A stretch of DNA of 8,143 nt, taken from contig DEUU01000180.1 of NCBI GenBank assembly GCA_002362735.1, forward strand, positions 11,943 through 20,085. The letters are read 5' to 3'. Positions within the stretch are counted from its first letter, which is position 1. Each line of letters starts with the position of its first letter. Origin of the DNA: Dehalococcoidia bacterium UBA3254 (lineage in GTDB: Bacteria; Chloroflexota; Dehalococcoidia; Dehalococcoidales; UBA3254). Below the pieces are notes generated by a model. The model ran no database searches. It had not been told where the DNA came from and saw nothing but the letters and a program-made list of their open reading frames with translations. This document shows positions 1 to 6,796 of the stretch, one piece after another. The position numbers and the translations under genes are program-made.

Positions 1-1078
1 GGCTTTCAATAAAATGTCTTCAAATCTGAGTGATACCATGGCAACGATTTCGGATGAAAAAAGCAAGCTTGCGGCGATTCTGTCCAATATTGCCGACGGT
101 GTCATTATGACAGATTCCAAAACACGGATTATCCTGGCCAATCCGGCTTCTGAACATCTTTTCAATTTCCAACAGAATAAAGCCATTGAAAAACCTCTGA
201 TAGAAGTATTGTTAAATTATGAGATCGATGAATTACTGAAAAAATGTATTAATACCGGTCAGGAACGAAAAGCGCAAATTGATACGACCGGCGGTAAATT
301 TCTGATGGTCATTGCTGTCCCTCTAAAGACTAACAAGATATCCGGAGCGCTATTACTTTTCCAGGACCTGACCGAAATGCGCGGTCTCCAGACCATGCGC
401 CGGGAATTTGTGGGTAACATATCCCACGAGCTAAGAACGCCGCTGGCTGCGATTAAAGCTATCATAGAGACACTTCAAGACGGCGCCATCAAGGATAGCA
501 CAGTAGCTGAAGACTTCCTGAACAGGGTCAATTTGGAAGTTGACAGTCTGACGCAGATGGTCAACGAATTAATTGAATTATCTCGCATTGAGACTGGAAA
601 AACTCATCTTAACATGGAACCGGTTAATCTTAATCAGGAGATTCAAGAAGCAGTTAGCCATTTATCTCCACAGGCGGAGCGAAAATCGGTCAGTCTGGTC
701 TTGCAGTTGAATGGTGGACTACCGCTCGTTCTGGCCGACAGAGAGCGCTTACAACAAGTTATTATTAATATTGTTCATAACGCCATCAAATTCACTCCCT
801 CACAGGGCAAAATAACGATTCAATCTGATGCTACGGATAACTCCATAATGGTACATGTTTCGGACACCGGAATCGGGATATCCAGGGACGATCTGCCGCA
901 CATCTTCGAACGATTCTTCAAAGCTGATAAATCCAGATCCAATTCCGGAAGCGGCCTGGGACTGGCAATTGCGAAGCATATCGTTCAAGCCCACAACGGG
1001 AAGATCTGGGTACAAAGCCAGGAGGGACAGGGTTCAACCTTCAGTTTCAGCATACCTCTAAGCACCACAAAAATTTAA
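1..1078 (+). CDS. phoR: PhoR-type sensor histidine kinase, 5'-truncated by window edge
   Basis: Membrane-associated sensor kinase that autophosphorylates on histidine and passes the phosphate to a response regulator. The frame is open to the window edge and reads A-F-N-K-M, a typical end of a HAMP domain, so the ATG at 14 is almost certainly internal and the sensor and transmembrane part lies upstream. Counting that Met as residue 1: a PAS-like domain at about 15-120, the HisKA H-box (ISHELRTP) with phospho-acceptor His138, an N-box with Asn256 (HNAIKFTP), a G1 box (DTGIGI, 284-289), an F box (ERFF, near 299-302) and a G2 box (GSGLGLA, 312-318). All catalytic elements are intact. The domain order HAMP-PAS-HisKA-HATPase and the position directly before pstCAB-phoU and a Pho box point to PhoR, the phosphate-starvation kinase; the partner PhoB/PhoP should be upstream. 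Kinase identity is certain; the phosphate role is inferred from context. The stop codon lies inside the first Pho-box repeat. Confidence 0.9.
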   Translation, partial: AFNKMSSNLSDTMATISDEKSKLAAILSNIADGVIMTDSKTRIILANPASEHLFNFQQNKAIEKPLIEVLLNYEIDELLKKCINTGQERKAQIDTTGGKFLMVIAVPLKTNKISGALLLFQDLTEMRGLQTMRREFVGNISHELRTPLAAIKAIIETLQDGAIKDSTVAEDFLNRVNLEVDSLTQMVNELIELSRIETGKTHLNMEPVNLNQEIQEAVSHLSPQAERKSVSLVLQLNGGLPLVLADRERLQQVIINIVHNAIKFTPSQGKITIQSDATDNSIMVHVSDTGIGISRDDLPHIFERFFKADKSRSNSGSGLGLAIAKHIVQAHNGKIWVQSQEGQGSTFSFSIPLSTTKI

Positions 1079-1117
1079 CATTCTCTTAACATAGCCTTAA
1101 ATGTCTCTTAAACACCA
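1074..1117 (+). promoter_or_regulatory. Pho box: four tandem 11-bp PhoP/PhoB-type repeats
   Basis: Four units follow one another without a gap: TTTAACATTCT (1074), CTTAACATAGC (1085), CTTAAATGTCT (1096) and CTTAAACACCA (1107). The TTAA core recurs at 1075, 1086, 1097 and 1108, exactly 11 bases apart, so one helical face is presented repeatedly. Known for the family: Bacillus PhoP binds direct repeats close to TTAACA with about 5 bases between them, usually four, placed roughly -20 to -60; E. coli PhoB also binds 11-bp units. With the start point predicted from the downstream -10, these repeats span about -60 to -22. The first unit overlaps the end of the kinase gene including its TAA stop. 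That PhoP/PhoB is the binder is inferred from pattern and context. Confidence 0.82.
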
Positions 1118-1119
1118 GC

Positions 1120-1128
1120 TGTTATTCT
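1120..1128 (+). promoter_or_regulatory. Extended -10 of the pst operon promoter
   Basis: TGtTATTCT: an extended -10 (TG one base before the hexamer) with a 4/6 match to TATAAT that keeps the important A2 and T6. No -35 hexamer resembling TTGACA sits 17 bases upstream; that place is occupied by the third and fourth Pho-box repeats, as expected for an activator-dependent promoter. The hexamer starts 9 bases after the last TTAAAC core. Transcription would start around 1135-1137, at or within two bases of the pstC ATG. Confidence 0.6.
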
Positions 1129-1136
1129 AGATATGG

Positions 1137-2114
1137 ATGAAGGTAAATATTTCAGCCTTAGACAGATCAGGCACAGCGGGTGAAAGATTGCGCCGCTTCA
1201 GTCATCTTAGTGACCGGGTCTCTCCGAGACTGACCTTAGTCTTCGCCCTTGTGGTAGTGGCGATTCTAATCGGTATGATAGTCATCCTGAGCATGGATGC
1301 CATACCTGCAATCCGCAAGTTTGGAATTTCCTTTTTAGGCAGTATTACCTGGGATCCAGTCAACGAGCAATTTGGCGCTTTACCGGCTATTTTCGGGACT
1401 TTGCTCAGCTCTCTAATAGGTCTGATTATTGCCGTCCCCATCAGTCTGGGCGCCGCAGTATTCCTCACCGAACTGGCCCCTTCCTGGATGCGGTCTTCCG
1501 CTTCCTTTCTGGTGGAAATGTTAGCTGCAATCCCCAGTGTAATTATCGGTCTCTGGGGCTTATTTGTTCTGGTACCCGCAGTCAGAGCTTCCGAACTTGG
1601 CTGGCTGGGTAAAAGTTTAGGCTTTCTCCCTCTGTTTCAAGGTCCTCCTTTCGGTATCGGTTTCCTCTCTGCCGGCATTATCCTGGCCATCATGATCATT
1701 CCCATCATTACTGCGATTAGCCGGGACGCCATCAAAGCCGTACCCAACACCCAGAGAGAAGCTATGTATGCCCTCGGAGCCACCCGCTGGGAAACCATCA
1801 GCCAGGCTATCCTTCCCTACTGCCGCTCGGGAATCATCGGAGCTACCATTTTAGGTTTTGGCCGGGCCCTGGGTGAAACCATGGCCGTCACCATGGTGAT
1901 TGGTAACGGTTACAGGCTAACCGCTTCCCTCTTTTCACCCGGGACTACCATCGCCAGTAAAATCGCCGGAGAATTCAGCGAAGCCACCGGTGAACTTTTT
2001 ATCGCCAGCCTGGTAGAACTGGCTCTGGTCCTTTTCATCGTTACTATGCTCGTCAATGTTGTTGCTCGTCTACTGATCTGGCGTTTAACAGCTATCAAGG
2101 CAGAGAAGGAATAA
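1137..2114 (+). CDS. pstC: Phosphate ABC transporter permease PstC
   Basis: One of the two inner-membrane subunits of the PstSCAB high-affinity phosphate importer. The 325-residue product has a charged cytoplasmic N-terminus, a first membrane segment at about 33-53, a short exported stretch around 60-80, and further hydrophobic segments near 85-110, 123-148, 172-195, 233-255 and 288-315. The EAA loop that docks on the ATPase is clear at about 207-227 (REAMYALGATRW...), as is the downstream GRALGETMAV motif (242-251) typical of PstC. First gene of a pst operon behind a Pho box. The ATG at 1137 has no Shine-Dalgarno sequence and lies 8 bases past the -10, suggesting leaderless translation. An in-frame TTG at 1188 behind a weak GGGTGA is the main alternative start; it would remove 17 residues. 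An in-frame stop at 1128-1130 rules out a start further upstream. Confidence 0.95.
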   Translation: MKVNISALDRSGTAGERLRRFSHLSDRVSPRLTLVFALVVVAILIGMIVILSMDAIPAIRKFGISFLGSITWDPVNEQFGALPAIFGTLLSSLIGLIIAVPISLGAAVFLTELAPSWMRSSASFLVEMLAAIPSVIIGLWGLFVLVPAVRASELGWLGKSLGFLPLFQGPPFGIGFLSAGIILAIMIIPIITAISRDAIKAVPNTQREAMYALGATRWETISQAILPYCRSGIIGATILGFGRALGETMAVTMVIGNGYRLTASLFSPGTTIASKIAGEFSEATGELFIASLVELALVLFIVTMLVNVVARLLIWRLTAIKAEKE

Positions 2115-2118
2115 TGAG

Positions 2119-2970
2119 ATGAGGGAGATTGGCTACAAAAGGCGCCGCTGGATTAACTACCTGATGCTCGGGTTAAGCTCAGGTGCAGCCGTTATTGCTA
2201 TTATACTGCTACTCCTGATTTTGGGATACACCCTTAAACAGGGTATCTCTTTTATCAACTTCGACTTTATCACTCAGGCCGCCAAACCAGCCGGTGAGCT
2301 CGGCGGAGGGATGAGGAATGAGATCATCGGCACCTTGATTTTGATCGCCATTGCTTCCGTTATCGCTCTGCCGGTAGGCCTCATGACAGGTATGTATCTT
2401 TCCGAATTCGGCAGCGCCAAACTGGCCGCTTCTGTCCGTTTTGTAGCGGATATTTTAGCCGGAGTGCCTTCTATTGTCGTAGGGGTGTTCGCATATGCTA
2501 TCATCGTCCGTCCCCTGCATTCATATTCTGCCATCTCCGCCGGAATAGCTCTGGCTTTTATCATGATCCCCGTGATTGCCAGAACGGCCGAAGAAGCCAT
2601 GAAACTGGTACCCAATTCGATGAGGGAAGCTGCCCTGGCGCTGGGTATCACTCGCTGGAGATCGGTTATTGGAGTCGTTATCCCCGGAGCCATCACCGGT
2701 ATTGTGACCGGCATCATGCTGGCAGTTGCGCGTATCGCTGGAGAGACCGCTCCGCTTATATTCACTGCTTTCGGCAATTATTTCGAATTTGACGGTCTTG
2801 ATAAGCCGATTACAGCCCTGCCCCTGCAAATTTATCGCTATGCTATCTCTCCTTACCTGGACCAGCAGCAGCAAGCCTGGGCAGGGGCTTTCCTTCTGAT
2901 AGTATTAATTTTGATCATCAGTATCGTGGTAAGATGGATATCCAACCGGAGGAGAGCGCAGCATCTTTAG
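2119..2970 (+). CDS. pstA: Phosphate ABC transporter permease PstA
   Basis: Second membrane subunit of the phosphate importer, pairing with PstC to form the channel. 283 residues, the usual PstA size. A basic start (KRRRW, 7-11) precedes the first membrane segment at about 15-37; more hydrophobic segments lie near 69-92, 110-130, 139-155, 183-205 and 255-274, with a basic C-terminal tail (NRRR). The EAA loop is at about 170-190 (EAALALGITRWR...), followed by the PstA-typical ARIAGETAPL motif (204-213). The gene begins 4 bases after the pstC stop. Its Shine-Dalgarno (AAGGA, near 2106-2110) lies inside the end of pstC, so the two permeases are probably translationally coupled, which would suit a 1:1 complex. 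Confidence 0.96.
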   Translation: MREIGYKRRRWINYLMLGLSSGAAVIAIILLLLILGYTLKQGISFINFDFITQAAKPAGELGGGMRNEIIGTLILIAIASVIALPVGLMTGMYLSEFGSAKLAASVRFVADILAGVPSIVVGVFAYAIIVRPLHSYSAISAGIALAFIMIPVIARTAEEAMKLVPNSMREAALALGITRWRSVIGVVIPGAITGIVTGIMLAVARIAGETAPLIFTAFGNYFEFDGLDKPITALPLQIYRYAISPYLDQQQQAWAGAFLLIVLILIISIVVRWISNRRRAQHL

Positions 2971-2975
2971 GAGGT
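2969..2975 (+). promoter_or_regulatory. Strong Shine-Dalgarno site deciding the pstB start
   Basis: AGGAGGT, 7 bases before the ATG at 2983 and overlapping the TAG stop of pstA. It is the strongest ribosome-binding site in the phosphate block and supports the long pstB product over a shorter one from the ATG at 3082, which has only GAGGT at a too-close 3 bases. Confidence 0.8.
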
Positions 2976-2982
2976 TATCTTT

Positions 2983-3831
2983 ATGAAAATCAACTCGATA
3001 TCTCTGATTGACAAATTACTCAACAATCACGTCGATCAGATTGAACTTCAATCGACTATTACTGTTGAAAACAGAGGTACGATGGTCGTGGAAAAATTAC
3101 ACGCCTGGTACGGATCATGCCTTGCCCTGAAAAATGTCAGTATGACCATTCATTCGCAGTCCATCACCGCAATTATCGGACCTTCCGGATGCGGTAAGTC
3201 AACACTCATCCGCTGTCTGAACCGGCTGCATGAGATTTCGCATGGCGGAAGAGTCGAAGGAAGGATATTGCTGGATGGTAATAATATTTATGCCAGCGAT
3301 GTCGACCCGGTGGTGATCCGCCGACGGATCGGGATGGTCTTTCAGAAACCCACTCCCTTTCCGACTATGTCGATTTTCGATAATGTTGCCGCGGGAATAA
3401 AACTGACTTCATCATGGAGACTAAATCAACATCTGGAAGAAATTGTGGAACGCAGTTTGAGGCAAGCGGCCCTCTGGGACGAAGTGAAAGACAAACTGAA
3501 ACAGTCCGGGGCATCGCTATCCGGCGGACAGCAGCAACGCTTATGTATCGCCAGGGCACTGGCAGTGGGGCCAGAAATATTGTTATTGGACGAACCCTGT
3601 TCTGCTTTAGACCCTATTTCTACTCTCAAAATAGAGGAATTAATGCAGGACTTAAAAGAAAAATACACCATCGTCATCGTGACACATAATATGCAGCAAG
3701 CGGCCAGGGTCTCGGACTGGACCAGCTATATGTTGCTCGGAGAGCTAGTAGAATATGCAGAAACCAAGCAATTGTTTAGCCGGCCGAAAGATAAAAGGAC
3801 CGAAGACTACATCACTGGAAGATTCGGTTAA
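2983..3831 (+). CDS. pstB: Phosphate ABC transporter ATP-binding protein PstB
   Basis: Cytoplasmic ATPase that drives phosphate import through PstC/PstA. The 282-residue product has every ABC motif: Walker A (GPSGCGKST, 66-74), Q-loop Gln121 in the PstB-typical [10 protein letters not shown], signature LSGGQ (179-183), Walker B ILLLDE (199-204), D-loop SALD (207-210) and switch His235. The core starts near residue 35 ([10 protein letters not shown]). The preceding 33 residues have no counterpart in the compact family form (E. coli PstB is 257 residues), but the strong ribosome site before the first ATG favours the extended version. The gene follows pstA by 12 bases and precedes phoU by 12. 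Confidence 0.96.
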   Translation: MKINSISLIDKLLNNHVDQIELQSTITVENRGTMVVEKLHAWYGSCLALKNVSMTIHSQSITAIIGPSGCGKSTLIRCLNRLHEISHGGRVEGRILLDGNNIYASDVDPVVIRRRIGMVFQKPTPFPTMSIFDNVAAGIKLTSSWRLNQHLEEIVERSLRQAALWDEVKDKLKQSGASLSGGQQQRLCIARALAVGPEILLLDEPCSALDPISTLKIEELMQDLKEKYTIVIVTHNMQQAARVSDWTSYMLLGELVEYAETKQLFSRPKDKRTEDYITGRFG

Positions 3832-3843
3832 AAGGAAAGATAA

Positions 3844-4509
3844 ATGCCAAGAAGAATTTTTGATCAACATTTACGCGAGCTACAAGACAATGTCTTAGCC
3901 ATGGGCAGTATGGTAGAGACCGCTCTGTACCGTTCCATGGACTCTCTGAAAAATCGAGATATCGAATTGGCCAAACGGGTTATCGAAGACGACAGCTTAA
4001 TCGACCAGAAGAGATTTAATATTGAGGAAGAATGCATTGACCTGATAGTCACCCAGCAACCTATGGCCAGCGATCTCAGAATAATCATCGCGGTCTTGAA
4101 TATTATCGTAGACCTGGAGCGGATTGGCGATCATGCGGAAGGAATTGCAAAAATTTGTATTATGATAGGCGACGAGCCGCCACTAAAACCACTCATAGAT
4201 TTACCACGCATGGCAGAACTCACTGGCGGAATGCTGAGAAGATCTCTGGAGGCTTTTATTAACCATGATTCCGAAAGCGCCGCTAAAATTTGCGCCGAAG
4301 ATGATGCCATAGATAATCTCTACGACCAGGTCTTCCGTGAGCTCTTAACGTTTATGGCGGAAGACCCCAAGACCATTACCAGGGCTACTCGCTTAATATG
4401 GGCTGCCCATAACCTGGAGCGCAGCGCCGATCGAGTAACCAATATCAGTGAACGTATTATCTTTCTGGTTACCGGCAGCCGCGACAGTATGATTGCATCA
4501 AAGTATTAG
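3844..4509 (+). CDS. phoU: Phosphate signalling protein PhoU
   Basis: Cytoplasmic, peripheral-membrane regulator that links the Pst transporter to the PhoR kinase and represses the Pho response when phosphate is plentiful. 221 residues, all-helical in composition, with the two PhoU repeats. Each carries its acidic metal-binding motif: DLERIGDH (90-97) and NLERSADR (190-197), exactly 100 residues apart. The first motif matches the family closely; the second begins with Asn instead of Asp and ends with Arg instead of His. AAGGA 7 bases upstream serves the ATG. Last gene of the pst operon, its usual place. No intrinsic terminator is visible after it. Confidence 0.96.
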   Translation: MPRRIFDQHLRELQDNVLAMGSMVETALYRSMDSLKNRDIELAKRVIEDDSLIDQKRFNIEEECIDLIVTQQPMASDLRIIIAVLNIIVDLERIGDHAEGIAKICIMIGDEPPLKPLIDLPRMAELTGGMLRRSLEAFINHDSESAAKICAEDDAIDNLYDQVFRELLTFMAEDPKTITRATRLIWAAHNLERSADRVTNISERIIFLVTGSRDSMIASKY

Positions 4510-4525
4510 TATTTAGCCGTTCATA

Positions 4526-4554
4526 CAGACAAAGTCAGCGTAATAAGTTAAAAT
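4526..4554 (+). promoter_or_regulatory. Candidate promoter for gpmA
   Basis: In the 95-base gap between phoU and gpmA, CAGACA (4526-4531, four matches to TTGACA) is followed after 17 bases by TAAAAT (4549-4554, five matches to TATAAT). The predicted start would leave a leader of about 40 bases. The region is AT-rich, so a chance match is possible. Apart from this and the ribosome site the gap shows nothing: no Pho-box repeats and no hairpin followed by a T-run. Confidence 0.35.
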
Positions 4555-4604
4555 AATAAAACAGAACCGGGAAAACCGCGCATCGAAGATTTGGAGAACA
4601 ATGT

Positions 4605-5351
4605 ATGATAAAGCTAGTTTTGGTAAGACACGGAGAGAGCAGCTGGAATAAAGAGAACCGGTTTACTGGATGGACGGATATTGATCTATCGGAAAAAGGA
4701 AGAGAGGAAGCTGAAAAAGCCGGTCAAATTCTGAAAGAACAAGGTTACATTTTCGATGTCGCTTATACCTCGGTTTTAAAAAGAGCTATCCGGACTCTCT
4801 GGATCATCATGGATAAAATGGATTTGATGTGGATACCGGTGTATAACTCCTGGAGATTGAATGAGAGGCATTATGGCGCTCTGCAAGGTTTAAACAAAGC
4901 TGAAATGGCTTCCAAATTTGGAGAACAACAGGTTTTTATCTGGAGGAGAAGCTACGATGTGCAGCCTCCCGCCTTAACCAGGGATGATGAGAGATATCCG
5001 GGTCGCGATCCTCGTTATAAACAGCTTGATCCCGGAGAAGTCCCGCTGACCGAGAGTCTTAAAGATACAGTAGCGAGATTCATGCCATACTGGCATCAGA
5101 CTCTGGCTCCGGCTATCAAATCGAGAAAAAGAGTGATCGTTTCTGCTCATGGAAATAGTCTGCGAGCTCTGGTCAAATATCTGGACAATATCCCGGATTC
5201 AGAGATCGTCGGCCTTAATATTCCAACCGGAATTCCGCTGATTTATGAAATGAACAATAACCTGGAACCGTTGAGTCATTACTATTTGGGTAGTGATGAG
5301 GAAGTAAAGAAAGCCCAGGAAGCAGTTGCAAAACAGGGCAAAGCGAAATAA
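4605..5351 (+). CDS. gpmA: 2,3-bisphosphoglycerate-dependent phosphoglycerate mutase
   Basis: Interconverts 3- and 2-phosphoglycerate in glycolysis and gluconeogenesis through a phosphohistidine intermediate. The 248-residue length is that of the bacterial dPGM family. Visible active-site elements: the RHG motif with catalytic His9 (VRHGESSWN), Arg60, the catalytic acid Glu87 in [13 protein letters not shown], and the second histidine His182 in [14 protein letters not shown]. The NIPTGIPL segment near the C-terminus is also typical, so it is the mutase rather than a generic histidine phosphatase. A GGAG 8 bases upstream (4593-4596) supports this start; the ATG at 4601 is out of frame. It lies on the strand of phoU, 95 bases beyond it, and converges on pyk with a 5-base gap. 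It completes the step between PGK and enolase. Confidence 0.96.
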   Translation: MIKLVLVRHGESSWNKENRFTGWTDIDLSEKGREEAEKAGQILKEQGYIFDVAYTSVLKRAIRTLWIIMDKMDLMWIPVYNSWRLNERHYGALQGLNKAEMASKFGEQQVFIWRRSYDVQPPALTRDDERYPGRDPRYKQLDPGEVPLTESLKDTVARFMPYWHQTLAPAIKSRKRVIVSAHGNSLRALVKYLDNIPDSEIVGLNIPTGIPLIYEMNNNLEPLSHYYLGSDEEVKKAQEAVAKQGKAK

Positions 5352-5356
5352 GACTT

Positions 5357-6793
5357 TCAGGTTACCTGGTGCACTTTAAGTAAGTTAGTAGTACCGGCGA
5401 CACCAAGGGGTACTCCCCCGGTGACAATTATCAGGTCTCCAACCGCGGCAATTCCCAATTCTTTTACTAACTCGGACCCACGATTAAAAAGGTCGTCGAA
5501 AGATGATGGAGTGTCGATCTGAAAGCCGTGAACTCCCCAATAAAGAATTAACCGGCCAGTAATTTCATGGCTGGGAGTAATGGCGACGATTGGCACGATC
5601 GGGCGGTATTTTGCTACCCGCCTGGCAGTGCTGCCGGATTTGGTAAAAGCCACAATGGCACGTGCTTTCAGCAGGAGCGCCGTATAGCATGCGTTGAAAC
5701 TAATCAATTCATCAGTATGAGGTTCCACCCATTGGCCTCGCTGGTCCAGCAATTGCTCATAGGGTAAATGAAGCTCAGTTTCCCGGGCAATTTCACACAT
5801 CATTTTGATAGCTTGCACCGGATATTTACCAATAGAAGTTTCCGCCGAAAGCATTATCGCATCCGTACCATCCAGAATTGCATTGGCGATATCGGAAACT
5901 TCCGCTCTCGTTGGTCGAGGGGAATTAATCATTGATTCCAGCATCTGTGTCGCGGTGATTACGGTTTTTCCTGCGATATTACATTTTTGGATAATTTCTT
6001 TCTGGACAAGAGGTACTTTTTTTAAAGGAATCTCCACTCCCAGATCGCCCCGCGCCACCATAATACCATCGCTGACGTCGAGAATTCTGTCGAAGTTTTT
6101 TACAGCTTCTCCTCGCTCTATTTTAGAGATTAAAGGAATATCCGAATTCTTTCCCCGCAAGATTTCCCTGACCTGTTCGATATCCTTCGCAGCAGTAACA
6201 AAAGAAAGAGCGATGTAATCCGGCTTTTTTCCAAGTGCAAAATCCAGATTTGCTCTTAACTGGTCGGTTAAAAACGGTTCAGAAACACGCTGTCCCGGCA
6301 CTACCACCCCTCTCCCCGGTGTTAGCACCCCACCCACTACCACCTTCGTAATAATCTCCTTGCCGCGGATATTCTCCACCCTGAGCTGCATGGCTCCGTC
6401 ATCCACGAGTATTATGCTCCCGGGTTTCACATCTTTATATAAAGAAGGGAAGTTGATAGGGATAAGATTCTCATCCCCGAGGATATGCCGGTTTGTCAGA
6501 GTGACTTCTGACCCTCTTTTTAAAAGGGCTGAATTATGTTTCATATTGCCGGTGCGGTATTTAGGTCCCGGTAAATCTATCAAAATGGCGACGTTTTCAC
6601 CCAGACGTTGAGCCGTATTTCTCACCATTTCGATATAACGAGAATGTTCATCCATCGTGCCGTGGGAACGGTTCAGCCGGGCAACATTCATCCCTGCCCG
6701 GATGAGCCTTTCGATCATAACCGGGGTATTGACTGCCGGACCGAGGGTGCAGACAATCTTAGTTCGCTGGTTCCAGTGTATTTTATGAGGCAT
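5357..6793 (-). CDS. pyk: Pyruvate kinase, predicted K+-independent type
   Basis: Transfers phosphate from phosphoenolpyruvate to ADP, giving pyruvate and ATP, the last glycolytic step. 478 residues: barrel with inserted B domain to about 340, then the C-terminal regulatory domain; there is no extra PEP-utiliser domain. Seen: TKIVCTLGP (11-19), substrate Arg39 in ARLN, catalytic Lys224 in SKIERGEA, the Mg/PEP loop MVARGDLGVEIP (245-256), TATQMLESM (280-288) and the TRAEVSDIANA/GTDAIMLSAET signature (295-319). Two points stand out. The usual LDTKGPE motif is IDLPGPK (72-78), placing Lys78 where K+-dependent enzymes have Glu117 (rabbit numbering). The RLNFSHG motif reads RLNRSHG, with Arg42. 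The start has no Shine-Dalgarno; only one codon separates it from the pgk stop, in the same frame, so translation probably depends on coupling to pgk. Confidence 0.95.
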   Translation of the reverse strand: MPHKIHWNQRTKIVCTLGPAVNTPVMIERLIRAGMNVARLNRSHGTMDEHSRYIEMVRNTAQRLGENVAILIDLPGPKYRTGNMKHNSALLKRGSEVTLTNRHILGDENLIPINFPSLYKDVKPGSIILVDDGAMQLRVENIRGKEIITKVVVGGVLTPGRGVVVPGQRVSEPFLTDQLRANLDFALGKKPDYIALSFVTAAKDIEQVREILRGKNSDIPLISKIERGEAVKNFDRILDVSDGIMVARGDLGVEIPLKKVPLVQKEIIQKCNIAGKTVITATQMLESMINSPRPTRAEVSDIANAILDGTDAIMLSAETSIGKYPVQAIKMMCEIARETELHLPYEQLLDQRGQWVEPHTDELISFNACYTALLLKARAIVAFTKSGSTARRVAKYRPIVPIVAITPSHEITGRLILYWGVHGFQIDTPSSFDDLFNRGSELVKELGIAAVGDLIIVTGGVPLGVAGTTNLLKVHQVT

Positions 6794-6796
6794 GGT

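Noticed and set aside
14..16. ATG as the true start of the histidine kinase.
   Set aside because: The frame continues to the window edge and reads as the end of a HAMP domain (AFNKM), so the Met is internal; there is also no Shine-Dalgarno before it.
2274..2777. A 167-codon open frame on the minus strand inside pstA.
   Set aside because: It lies wholly antisense to a clearly conserved permease gene, and its composition (rich in Ala, Ile, Met, Thr, Pro) is what the complement of hydrophobic codons yields. No ribosome site or recognisable domain.
4510..4604. A second Pho box before gpmA.
   Set aside because: The gap holds AT-rich TTAAAA-like strings but no two TTAAMN units at 11-base spacing.
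5358..5368. CAGGT-T-ACCTG dyad as a bidirectional terminator between gpmA and pyk.
   Set aside because: Five-base arms with a one-base loop and no T-run on either side; it also lies within the end of pyk.
5805..6218. A 137-codon open frame on the plus strand inside pyk.
   Set aside because: Antisense to core pyruvate kinase motifs, whose conservation explains the open frame; no recognisable family.
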